NCBI GenBank assembly: GCA_964017045.1
Contig: OZ024796.1
Coordinates: 26,723,010 to 26,787,009 of the forward strand
Direction: 5' to 3'
From: Omphiscola glabra
Taxonomy: Eukaryota > Mollusca > Gastropoda > Lymnaeidae
DNA: 64,000 nt
Each line of letters starts with the position of its first letter. The first letter of the stretch is position 1. The notes under the pieces are model-generated. The model saw nothing but the letters and a program-made list of their open reading frames with translations. It did no database searches and was not told the DNA's origin. The position numbers and the translations under genes are program-made. This document shows, piece by piece, positions 42,482-53,839 of this stretch.

Positions 42482-45400
42482 TCATTTCTGTCTTAGTACG
42501 TTTCCTAGAATGCGGATACCCTGAAACAGAATTAAAATATTGATTTTTAAGAAAAATTAACCCCTTTTTGTTAATGAATTTAAAATCTGTATTAATGTTG
42601 CTAAATAGTAAACAACGAAAAGGATGTCAAACTTAGGCGCAGGTTTAAATCTTATACTAAGAGAGCACATTGTTACGGATACATTTTTTCTTTTCATTTT
42701 TTAAATTTAAGTTCTGTTTGACACGAGACGAAAAGTACAATTATTTTCAAATTTTAATGAGTTTAACAACTAGGCCCATATATAATTAATTAAATTTGAT
42801 AGTTTACATTAACACCGGTAAATTATCGCATTTAGTAAACGCGGGGAAAAAAAACACTTCCCTTAAAATATGATTTTTAAACAATTTTTCAACCTTTTTT
42901 TTTTAAATTATAATATCACGTAGACTTATTGAGAATTAAAATTTTCAAATAGGAAATTAAAACTCTCGCATAATTCAAAAATTCAAAGTTAATCCCATTT
43001 ATAAGTTCGTAAAATGTAACCCCCTTCACCTTTTTTTCTCTGTACACGCACACTTTTCACTTTATAATGTTTATTATTAACACTTACGTTATCAACGTCA
43101 TCCCCATGCACTGCCGAATAACTCAGTCGTATATACGGAGATGGGCCAGGCACGGGTTTAAAGAACTCCCCCGATACTATAGAGACACCAGCCCTGGCCG
43201 CTGCGTCCATGAGATCAACCGTGTCCTCTACGTCATTTATTTTGATCCACACGAACATGCCGCCACTTGGGAAAGTCCATGTCGCCAAACCTTTTTCCAA
43301 GCATGTATTGAAAATATATTATAACAATTCCATCCTTTGTTTTAAAGCCATGGAGCCTAACGCTATTTTGAAAACATATTTTTATCAACTAGTATTTACG
43401 ATTAAAATTACAAGTGCATTTTTTAAAAAATACTGTCGCCTAATTATTATTATTATTTTTAGATTTTTTAAATCATAACAAAAAATGTATTACCCCCCCC
43501 CCTCTCTCTCTCTCCATATCTTTCTCTCTTTCGCTCTCTATCTCTAAACCTTTATCCCCCCTCTTTGTATACTTCAGGTTAGAAAAATGTTCGTCTCTAA
43601 ATTATTCATCATTTAATGAATATTTATTGTTTAACTCTACATAAATTAATTATCAAATACAAGTTTTTTTCTGTTACATGTATTTTATGGGGGAGGTGAT
43701 TCTAATATCAGTTTAAAGGAACACAAATTAAGCCAGACAGCCGAGTCGCCATATACCCTTATTAATGCGGCCCTTGCACTAATCAAATGGTGCAATCCAA
43801 GACAAGAAAGTTATGTGTCCTACAGGAATTTTGCACTAATAACAGTGGTAGCTTCGAAAAAATTGAACGTTCTTTTTTAAAAAAAAAAATCATCTAGTTC
43901 AGAGCAGACGTTTTGTGAAGAATTATTTGAGATACAGAAACATGGTCCTTAGTTAGTGAGTGGCGTAATTGTTTTTATTACCTGTGCAATATTTTTCCAA
44001 GGCCGTCACCATGAGCTGAGCTCTTTTTTTGTATTCTCCAGCCAACTGCTTCACTTCAACTTGAAATCTTTCATGTCCCCATTGATGAAGTATACGGCTT
44101 ATCAACATCTGCCAACACACACACACACGCAAAAAACATGTTCATTTTGATAGATTCCCCCCCCCCCCCAAACCTCAGTAAATTAAACGCTGAGTACGGT
44201 GATGAATGAAGACGAGAAGGTGGAAAAGTTGTTATTTCGGACACACGTTTCTGGATCTAAGTCGAAAAATTTAACCAGGTTAAACAAATCAGGAAATCAG
44301 AAAGCTAGTAATATCACACAAACTAAACACCCTTCACTTAGAAAGCTATTTGAAGAAGAATACCGATGTAAAGGTTAAAATTTAAAAAAAAAATGAATGA
44401 TACATCCCACCCACCTCATCACAGATAGCTAAGATCAGCTCGATCAGGGCGAATTTTTCTCGTACAGTTAAGAGTTTCTCGTAAATTACGTCACGCAAAA
44501 AATGACCTTTTGAGACCCCACTCCCCCCGTCACGAAGTGTCACAAACTCTTTACTCCCCCCCCCCCACTCTTTAGTGTCACGACACACCTAATAAAATCA
44601 AAACATACATACAATTTTAATAAATAAACTAAGATTTTATTATATTTTTTAACATTTTCCCATAATGGATTAAGATTTAGTATTATTAGAAAACTGTGAC
44701 GCGAAAGAACGAAGTCATCCGCAAGCCGAATGTAAAATGGCCACAACAGATTTGCGACATTTTTGATATGCGCAATAGTTGTGAGCGACTGACCTCATAG
44801 TATCTAAAATACCATAAATTTTGACCTCAAATTAATGTTTATAAAATTAATTAAATAAAGATTTTTCAAAATTAGAAAATTTTAGATAAAAAACAACAAC
44901 AAAAAGACAACAAACAAGTGACGTCAAAAATGATTGACCCCCACCTTCCCACCTGTCACAAAGTGTCACAAATTCTCGACCCCCTCCCCCCTTTTTCCCT
45001 CCTGAGCGTGATGTAATTTGCGAACGACCCCTTAGGACCGAAAGCTATACAAATTATTTTGTTCCCCAGTATGTAAACATTTAATATCCTTCTCCCACAC
45101 AGCAGTTACCAAGTGTAAATGATCACCAATTAAGTCACTACGGACTCTAAAGGAGTTCATTGTTGGCTGATTTTTCTACGCTAGAGAAATACTTTCGATG
45201 TCTTGTGTTTCAATTTTTATAATTGTAAAATGTTGTCTTCGTTTCAATATGTATTTATTTATGTGCTAAAAATGAATACGTACAATGTAATAAAAAATAT
45301 TGCCATTTATTGGGATCAGTCAAGAATCTTAATCTATTAGTTTCACATATATATCTTTTTTATTTCAATATCAACTACTATTGGCGGGTTAACCTTAAAC

Positions 45401-48400
45401 TTAACGTACCTGACTTAACACATTGGGATGTATTGTGTTTTGGGACATGCTGCCAAGATAGCGAGAAATTATTGCAGCTGGTCCACTGATCCAGCCAAGG
45501 CGATACCTATGGAGTAAATCATCTGGATATTCAGTTTTAGATTTTAAACAAATGTGAATAGTATCCCTGTATATACCATAGATGGTACTTATTTCCGAGA
45601 TTAAAAATTTTCGATTTTTAAATTATTTTTTTTTTTAGTGTGCTGGCATCAGTCTGTCACAATGTGACGATGGTGTGGACTTCGCTGGACGAAATTACAT
45701 AAGGCCTGGGATTATTCTTCTAGAATTAAGCCGGTTCCCAACAGCATATCTCCATACTCCGCACCGCTGGATAAACCAAGGGAACATCATATGGATGATA
45801 CAGCATGGCACCAGTGGCGTCGCAGGAGTTTTCGGAATGTTTCATGGTACTAATGTTAACCGTCTTCGATACTCCAACTCCGGGTTTTGAATTCAGAGTT
45901 TCTTCCTCTTAGATGAGTTACCATCCTAAGTTAACGGATCCCATCCAGCTGGGGTGCTTGTGATGTTTTTGCTTGACTGGGATTTGGTGGGGATTGAAAT
46001 TGGATGATACATCCCACAAAACTTCTTCACAGATAACTAAGATCAGCTCGATGAGGGCGAATTTTTTCTCGGAAAGTTAGGACCAACAGATATGCAACTT
46101 GATATTTCATTAGTTTAGACCAGAGGTCCCCAAACATTTTTGTCTCGTAGACCACTTGCCATGTTTTTCGGGCTTGGGTAGACCCCCTGCTTACCTGATA
46201 TTGATTTTTGCATATTAATTAAATTCACATGTATTTTTGACAGCCTGTATAGTGCAACTCACTATTGAGAATTCTATTGTTTGGGGGCGCAGAAAGATAG
46301 GACAGGAATCCGAGGAAAAGTTATGGCAGAGAAATTACAATGAGTCGCAATAAAAAAATAAAGTTATGTATGGGTCAGTTAGATGTCTACTGATGTCTAA
46401 ATTAATTAAATTCTTAGTATTATTATCTTCGTGTTACTGCCTCTTATAGCCTACATTTAACCGGAAAGTGGGTTTGGGAGGAAAAGGGGATGGGGTGTAA
46501 TTTTATCTTTTGCTCCGTACAGATCAACGTAATGTTCACATCTAATAGTCTTTTCATTGAGGCCATGACCTCAGGTGGTTTTTTAAAACAAAGTCCAAAT
46601 GCAACATTATATTTTCTTCAGATTTAGAGGATCATTTAGAAAAGACTGTAGTGTCGATCACATACCCGGCACCAATGAGTTTAGCAAAGGTGTCCATCCT
46701 AACAACCCTTCCGTCGACATCTAGGGACTGAAAGCTGCGTTTTCTCTGTGGATGAGATTGATGTCCATGGATAAGGAAGTCACAAATTTTACTTGCTATA
46801 AGTTTCTTACAAAACTTACAAGTATTTTTTTGGGGGGAAAAAAAAGGGGGGGGGGGGTTGAGATGCTAGCATGCCAGTGATTTAAACCAGTCGTATACTT
46901 ACAAATACTTTCCTTTTATTTGTACGTGACTTCGATGGCATTCAACGGTATTTTTAGCATTTTAACTATAAAAGCAATCATATGATTATATTGTTTAATT
47001 ATTTTAGCAAGCTTTCAAATCCCTAAACAATTTCTTTATTTTTATTTTTATAAAGCAAGATGAATGAAAGCACTTCCTTGAATTTTTTTTTTTTTTATAA
47101 TGCTCAAACTCCACATATTTTAATACAATTCAAGTGTAACTTTTGTTGTGAAATAAAAGAAATCAGTTCACCTCTCCAAACTGCAAAAAGTAGTAGGCTC
47201 CATCCTCTAAAATGATGATATCATATTTCCGACACACAAGATAGACAGCTGCTAATCTTTCTTCATGCCACGTGTAACCTAAGAACATACAACAACACGT
47301 TGGGTTCAGAGAGTAGTTAAGAGATTGAAGTCGAAAACCAAACTAATATAAACTTTATAAAATCTTTTGTATTGAGATTTATAAAAAAAAAAAAATCACT
47401 ATAATTTATCAAAGCAATATTACAATTCAATTTGATGAAACAACAACAACAACCAAAGAAACAAAAAAAAAAAAAAAAAAAAAAAAGTTGGCTCTTAATT
47501 AAAATCCAATGTTGCAATACTTTTGGAATCCACTTTTAAAAGCTACAAAATCTTGAGGTTAACACATTCCTGCTTCAATATTTTCAGAGTAACTTCAAAA
47601 TCAAATGTCTTTGTGATTTCGAGGACATTAGAATTTCTTTTTTTTAAAAATGGATTGGAGGAAATAGTATTTGGGATATTAGTAAAAGAGATCCGCGTGC
47701 CCAGTTGCGGCATTAAATAGTATTCGGGATATTAGCCAAAGAAGCAGCCACGCCTTATACTTGTGGGATTAAATAGTATTCGGGATATTAGCTAAAGAAG
47801 CCGCCATGCCTACTTTTGGGATTATTACAGGAAGTAATTGCAAACAAGACCCTTGGTCTTTTGGTTTTTGGATATGTCTGTGGCCAGGATGACAGAATTG
47901 ACTCGAGATGTTCTGCTAGCATGCCTTGCTCATCGCTGTCCACTGTCACTGGGTTAGCTCCAAAAAGTTTGATCTGAAAAAAAATAAAAGTAAATAAAAA
48001 GAACGATTTTCATAATCGCCTTTACTTCAAGTTTAAATAATAAGGACACATTTTTAAATACTATTATTTTATTAAATAAGTCATGATTTTTTTTTATAAA
48101 GCCACAATTATTAGAGTTAGGATATCAGCCATAGTTGTAATGTCTATTAAATGCAAAATTAGCTAGGCTAAGATGAGCGAGACTTATGTCGATGCTTACA
48201 ACTTGACTTATGCCACGAGGGATTCTTAACCTATTTCAGTCCATGGACCCTTTTCCAGGCCAGGTAAAGGCCACGGACCCTTTCTAAAGAAAGTACTCAA
48301 ATGCATATAATAAAGCTACAAAGGATTACAGCCTACGGACCTACTTAACACATTTTCACGGAAATCAAAATGGGTCTGTTTACCATATGTTGAGAACCCA

Positions 48401-51400
48401 TTAACTTACTGGTAGAGCAAGATGATCCCAAACAACGTTAAGAGAAAATAGAGCGGTTTAAGAATATAACATATTCTATGCGTGCGACTGCTAAATGTCA
48501 TTAGTGTTAGCTTTGAAATAATTAATTTACTAAGGCGTAGGGCTATTAAAATGTAAAAACAAAAGTATAAAACTTCAATAAATTATCTAGCATATCTTTC
48601 ACATATTGAATAGAAATGTCTACTGATCGATTTGTTGTCATGAGAAATAGCAAGTTATCCATAAGTGTTCTTATAATCGCTGGCGCTGGAAGGAGAAAGA
48701 GTCGGTGGTTTGGGGGGGGGGGGGGGGGGGGCTGTCCGCGCCCAAGGTAAAAAATTTGGCTTTATATTAAAGGGCGGCATTTTCGGGAGTTTTTCGCGGA
48801 TTGGGAGCAGCTAAAATCGTGGCATGCCGGATGGCACTAACCCTAGCTACGTCTTAAATATTTAAGTTCTTTTTTCGTTAAAAATAAAAGTGTGTATAAG
48901 ATTTACTTTTTTTCTCTGAAGCACGTCAACTATTTTGTATAATATTGATTTAAAAAAATATATTTTGAGTTAATGTAATTCCCTTCCTGCGGCAGGGTGC
49001 CTGTTTTCACTGCTTTTTTTTTAAAGTACCAATAGTTAAAAAAAAAACAACAACACAATAAATAAATAAATAAATATATATTTATAAACAAACTACCTGA
49101 CCGATGGTTGTGGAATAGAGATCATTCTCTATTAAAATAGAATCACCTTCATCAAGCATAATGTGAAAAATCTGTTTAAAAAAGAAGGAACAAAAATAAA
49201 TATTTTAAAATACTTGAATCATTCATTAACTATAGCTGCTGAATTTGTAATTTCATAAAGTAACAATTTCATATGAATACTAGCCTTCATGTAAAAAATT
49301 TAATCAATAATCACTTTAAAACACTTGAAACATTCATCTTCTTCACCAGCTGAAGTTGTAATTGCATGATGTACAAAAAATTTTTATTTTCTAAATCTGT
49401 AAAAATAATCTGTATTTTTGGCAGAGCAAGGTGTTTGTAGATTTGGGCACAGTTAAGAAAGGGGCCAATGCCTATAAAAAGGTTCGCAATGCAAGAACTG
49501 AGTTTAAAATTTGTTAACTTTCTAATTTTAAAGTTTTACTTACTGGAAGAATCTAAAAAAATAAATTATATTGTTTGTTAACAACGAATAATACCGTTGA
49601 ATTTAATGGTATACAAAAAGAACGATACCAAAAAAAAAAAGCGAGTGCTCGTAACAAGTAACCATTTATTTATGCCGTTATTTCTATGCTCAATTAAATA
49701 TTTATTAACCTGCACTAATCTAAGCAATAAAATGATAACAGAAACAGTTTGTTGTCAATATTTAGCATTACGAACACACACAAAGTCGAAATCTACGAAT
49801 GCTAGAAATCTGAAGGAGTGTATTTATACAAGGGAATGCGTTCGAGCTGTGTAAAGTAAATAAATAGTGGAACAACATATGTTTAGGCTTGAAAAAAAGA
49901 TGAGTTCAGGACATTTAAAAAGGCGTCTCGGCTAAAAGCCTTCTTCGGTAAAAAAACAACAACAAAACAACAACTTACACCTCTGGTGGCGTCAGTGCTG
50001 CCGTTGGTAATGGTTAGATTGAAAGGTTCCGGGTGGTCTGCAATTTCAAGCTGTGGTGGTTTGTGTTCCATTCTTGTGAGCTCAGTCAACCAGTTGCGTA
50101 GTTCTTGAATGCTTCAAACATTTATATATATATATATATTACAATGTATTTGAGATGGCAAATTAAATGTCTTACATGCATGACAATAATTTAAAAAAAA
50201 AAATTGATTGCTGTTAAATACGACGTATTAAAGCAAGCCAAACGTCGACCCGTAAGGAGACAGCTATTTAGCCATATATTTGCTAAGGGGGTGTGTCTCA
50301 AGAAAGTATGTTGCTGTCTCCATTAAAATGATATGCAGGTTTTTTGCGTGTTTTTTTTTTTTTTTTTTTTTTTTGCATGACACATTCCACCGGAGTGGTA
50401 ACCCATTTGAAAAGATACCCTAAAAAAAATTCCTATCTGCATTTGTCTATGCTTTTCTTTATGCTTTGGTATTTGCTTTTGTCTCTCCATTAATCTGTTT
50501 ACATCTAATTTCTAATAAAAGCAGCACAAGTCCGAAACTAATATAATATTCATTTGTATTTTGTAAAACACTTACCCCTCACAGTGGCCGTAGGAGCTGA
50601 TTGTGTCCATATCATCTTGGTCCATCTTGATAACAGTTCCATCCCTGTTAAAAATGAAATCTCCGATTCAAATGGTAGATAGGTGGGAAATGACTTTCAT
50701 ATATCGGGGAAAATATATAAATACCGAAATGATTATAATCTAAACACAAAAATTTAGTTTAAAGGAAGAACATTAATTTCTTTTTTTTTTTTAAATTCAG
50801 CGAGCTATCAGCTTTTGGTTAAAAATTAATTCATCCATTGACAAATGTCCTACACCCATAGACAAAAGTCATACACCCATTGATAATTGTTATACACCCA
50901 TTGACACAATTGATACCAGAATTGATAAAAGTCATACAACAATTAACAAAATCCATACACCCATAGAAAAAGTATTGCGCCCATAGACACAAGTCATACA
51001 CCCATAGACAAAAGTCTTAAACCCATAGACAAACGTCATACAACCATTGACAAAAGCCATACGCCCATTGACCAAAGTCATACACCCATAGACAAAAGTC
51101 AAACACCCATAGACAAAAGTCATACACCCATAGACAAAAGTCATACACCAATAGACACAGTGATTATAAGTCGGAATATTCATAGTACCAGAATTCTTTA
51201 CCGACGTTGTTTTCAATAAGTTTTACTTTACGACTTATTTCAACAAAGACAAACACTTTTTTTTTAGAAAATGTATTTTTGGAAGCTTAAATTAGGACCA
51301 TAATATAGAAAGGTTGGTGACGACAACAGGAAATAATTGTGGGTTAGGAAAATCAGCAACTTCATGAAAATAAAATAAATAATTCTTTATATCTAATATG

Positions 51401-52261
51401 GATCTTTATGTTTATGTGTTGTTTTGCATTGACATACTTAACGGGAACATGACAAAAGAAATGAAGTGATTGACACAAGAATCACCTTAAAGAAAACTGT
51501 GCTCCGGTGATGGGCAGTGGATCAGGACACGGCACCCCATTACTCAGCCTGATCATCGTTATACCCAACGCCATTTCTGAAAGATGTTACATAAAAAAAA
51601 AAGAAGTCGAGTTAATAATTCGAATTGAAATCCTGTTTGGTAATTCTCCAATAATTTTGCATGCCCTTACTTTGCGTTTGTGTTCAAAGTCTCAGACTTA
51701 TTTTTCTCCAGGGCTCCTCACACCAGAATGAGATCGGCACCACGAGTCAATATGTTTCTTTGCATCAACGAAAATTTGTCAATGTACCAGATACAGTAAG
51801 GTATTTTAATGAACAAATTGATTTTATATTATAACAATGTTATAAAAAATAATTACAATAACTTTTGGGCATGACAACAGATAAAACGTTCTACGCGACA
51901 GACGATTATGTTAAATTATTGATTATTATTGATTATTGATTATTTGTGTTTTCCCTTTCATATATAATCGTTCTAAATTACTGTCAGTTAAATATATAGC
52001 TTTATATGTTATAATAATAAATATTACCTAAAGTTACGTTAAATGAGATATTAACATTTTGCTACGTTAGATTATTTGCGTTGCAGATTGCTTGAAATTT
52101 ATAACTGCACTTTCAATTGATTCTTTACCTTTTGTCAGCAGCGAACGGAGTCTGTTGTCCCCTATTCTCCGGCCAACTCTCCCAAGCGCCCCCTGGTAGT
52201 CCGGCTTACTGACTGGGCTTGACAACAGCTGGCTCACAATGCTGTACCCATTACTGGACAT
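42482..52261 (-). CDS. PLP-dependent aminotransferase, kynurenine/alpha-aminoadipate aminotransferase-like, 12 exons
   Basis: Class I/II (fold-type I) aminotransferase. Exons (- strand): 52261-52129, 51576-51486, 50644-50576, 50111-49979, 49171-49097, 47973-47814, 47278-47172, 46745-46666, 45506-45410, 44108-43982, 43290-43088, 42520-42482. Every junction is GT-AG and keeps phase; 1314 nt give 437 residues, the usual size of the AADAT-like group. Landmarks: IRLSNGVPCPDPLP, SYGHCEGIQELRNWL, LTITNGSTDAT, LEDGAYYF with D246 and Y249, TFAKLIGAGYRLGWISG with PLP lysine K278, GLATWTFPSGGMFVWIKI and SPYIRLSY with carboxylate-binding R412. The usual NPTG turn reads NNPKS. I chose the ATG at 52261 because exon 1 keeps phase and ends at a good donor. 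I see no clear mitochondrial presequence. The exact substrate (aminoadipate, kynurenine or another amino acid) cannot be read from the sequence. Confidence 0.88.
44108..44170. repeat. Short CA-rich and C-rich tracts
   Basis: A CA/CG-rich tract (44111-44130), which serves as pyrimidine tract before exon 10 on the - strand (GTGTGTTGGCAG), followed by a C-run at 44158-44169. Confidence 0.5.
44470..45034. mobile_element. MITE-like inverted-repeat element, copy 2
   Basis: The left end TCGTAAATTACGTCACGCAA pairs with the right end GTGATGTAATTTGCGAACGA. Inside are two C-rich runs each followed by GTCACnAAGTGTCACAAA, plus TAAAATTAATTAAATAAAGA. The order is the same as in 7949-8308, and ACGACCCCTTAGG ends both types. 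It lies in aminotransferase intron 9. Confidence 0.6.
45640..45999 (-). mobile_element. SINE-like dispersed repeat, copy D
   Basis: The body matches copies A and B: GCATCAGTCTGTCACAATGT, GGCCTGGGATTATTCTTCTA, CACCAGTGGCGTCGCAGGAG and CTCTTAGATGAGTTACC, and it reaches GGTGGGGATTGAA, the start of the tRNA-like B box region. The tRNA head beyond this is lost. The 71-codon open frame at 45675 belongs to the repeat. Aminotransferase intron 8. Confidence 0.65.
46127..46210. repeat. hAT-type terminal fragment
   Basis: CAGAGGTCCCCAAACATTTTTG followed by GTAGACC is a typical hAT-element terminus; no matching right end was found. Confidence 0.45.
46666..47278 (-). CDS. Aminotransferase exons 7-8: cofactor-binding core
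   Basis: Exon 7 (47278-47172) encodes SYTWHEERL and KYDIIILEDGAYYFLQF: D246 should contact the pyridine nitrogen of PLP and Y249 its hydroxyl. Exon 8 (46745-46666) encodes SFQSLDVDGRVVRMD and TFAKLIGAG, with K278 as the Schiff-base lysine. The junctions are phase 1 into exon 7, phase 0 into exon 8 and phase 2 out of exon 8, and the split codon with exon 9 gives G-Y-R-L-G. Confidence 0.88.
47662..47823. repeat. Tandem repeat, 53-56 bp x 3, overlapping a splice donor
   Basis: AAATAGTATTCGGGATATTAG begins units at 47662 (TTGGG variant), 47715 and 47771. The end of the third unit covers the last nine bases of aminotransferase exon 6 and its GT donor. On the - strand the equivalent point reads AAAAGTAGGC, ACAAGTATAA and GCAACTGGGC in the three units. 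Confidence 0.8.
47814..47973 (-). CDS. Aminotransferase exon 6, with donor inside a tandem repeat
   Basis: It begins IKLFGANPVTVDSDEQGM and ends RPRVLFAITSCNNPK, giving S-C-N-N-P-K-S once joined to exon 7. This replaces the family motif x-N-P-T-G. The donor AAAA/GTAGGC lies in the last unit of a 53-56-bp tandem repeat (47662-47823). An earlier donor T/GTAATA would also keep phase but remove NNPKS, so the longer form is preferred. Confidence 0.75.
48229..48400. repeat. Possible short inverted-end element
   Basis: GGGATTCTTAACCTATTTCA at the left and TGTTGAGAACCCATTAAC at the right form an imperfect inverted pair, with repeated CATGGACCCTTT and CACGGACCCTTT inside. This resembles hAT-type MITEs, but no target duplication is clear. 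Confidence 0.4.
48690..48855. repeat. Degenerate repeat with G-run
   Basis: A G-run (48712-48730), then GCGCCCAAGG, GGGCGGCATTTTCGG and CACTAACCCTAGCTACGTC. The composition and end resemble the segment at 39965-40115; both look like old copies of one element. Confidence 0.4.
50832..51165. repeat. Minisatellite, 21 bp x about 16
   Basis: CATACACCCATAGACAAAAGT and variants in tandem; period 21 keeps the - strand open and makes a false 94-residue repeat protein (unit TFVYGCM). It lies in aminotransferase intron 2. Confidence 0.9.
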
Positions 52262-52769
52262 ATGTAACCACGTTTATAATGATTTAAATACACAGGGAGT
52301 AAATAATTAAAAGAAAATGTTTTAATATATAGAATATATAAATTACATTAATTAATTACAGACGTGCCCAAGTGGCAGCATTCTATTATTGTAACCGTTA
52401 TTAAAACATTTTCGTTAGAGTAATTTGTTGAATCTAAATTCATAGCTCCACAGGTTATCAAGAGTTAATGAATACCAGTATATTCGTCCGCGAATCAGAA
52501 ATTGTGAATTCTTCTTTTTTAGCTTGGAAATGTTGATAGAAATGAAGAAATGAAATGATGGGCTTGAGAGTTTTTGAATGACAATTAAATGGATACAAGA
52601 GGATTATTAAATATTGTTTCATAAAATAAATGAAGGTTGAAAATAATCACAAGAGGATCGCTGGTGATTAAACAGATAGATGATTCTATTAAATCTATAG
52701 CGATGGTTTCACAATTTTTATGTGTGTGTGGGGAGAGGGGTCATATTTTTTAGAATATAGAATATTTTC

Positions 52770-53830
52770 GAATTTTTTTAATAAGCGCCACAAAAGGACA
52801 CTATGGAGTACCAGGAAACTTATTCAGGATCATTCAGAGCTCTTATGACGAAATGACATGCAGGGTGGTCCACGAAGGTAGACTCACAGATGCCTTTACA
52901 GTCGAAACAGGAGTCAGACAAGGATGCCGCTTGTCCCCATTTCTATTCATCCTTGCCATTGACTGGATAATGAAAAAATCCACAGACAAAAAAAGGAATG
53001 GGATACAGTGGACACTCTGGGAAAAACTGAATGACCTAGACTTTGCAGATGACATTGCACTTCTGTCCCACAACCAGCAACAAATGCAGGAAAAAGATGT
53101 AGCCACCTTTTCATCACAGCTCGGACTCAATATAAATAAAAGCAAGACTAAAATCATGAAGGTAATCTTATCCAACCAAGAGCATATCTGTCTGGAAGGA
53201 AAGGCACTGGAAGAAGTGGAGTCCTTCAATTACTTAGGCAGCACCATAGACACAAACGTCGGATCCGACGCAGACGCGAGGTCTAGAATTGGAAAAGCTA
53301 GATAAGCATTTGTGTTATTAAAGAAAATATGGGAGTCGAAGCAGCTGAAACTTCAAACCAAAGTCAGAATCTTTAACACAAATGTCAAAACAGTCATACT
53401 TTATGGAGCAGAAACGTGGAAAACATCAGCGAGCATTACACAGAAAGTGCAGACATTCATAAACACATGCCTTAGAAAGATCCTTAACATCAAATGGCCA
53501 AATACCATCACCAACAAAGATCTATTAGAAAGGACATACCAGGTGCCCATTGATGAAGACATCATAAAGAAAAGATGAGGAGGATTGGGCATACTCTGAG
53601 AAAACCCCCAGATAGCACCACCAGACAATGTCTAACATGGAATCCACAGGGAAAAAGAAAGAGAAGAAGACCTAAGAATACATGGAGACGCGAGCTAGAG
53701 ACAGACACGCAAAATATGGGATACACCTGGAAGCAATTGCAAAGGAAAGCACAGGACCGGGATGAGTGGAAAATTCTTGCGGACGGCCTATGCCCCAGAC
53801 GGGGTAAAAAGGCATAAGAAGAAGAAGAAG
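52770..53830 (+). pseudogene. 5'-truncated RTE-like LINE: reverse transcriptase and C-terminal fragment
   Basis: The reading starts HYGVPGNLFRIIQSSYDEM. It then has GVRQGCRLSPFLFILAIDWI and LDFADDIALLSH, reverse-transcriptase blocks including the catalytic ADD. A TAA at about 53303 and a TGA at 53576 interrupt three frames that together give YGAETW, the C-terminal IGHTLRKP (usually W-x-GH) and KRKRRRPKNTWRREL. A short GAA repeat follows the stop at 53815-53817. The endonuclease and the start of the RT are missing. It lies just upstream of the aminotransferase start. Confidence 0.88.
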
Positions 53831-53839
53831 AGACAAAAG

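Noticed and set aside
50932..51216. Repeat protein frame (TFVYGCM units)
   Set aside because: Artefact of the 21-bp array within an aminotransferase intron.
52843..53229. 128-residue - strand frame
   Set aside because: Antisense shadow of the LINE reverse transcriptase fragment.
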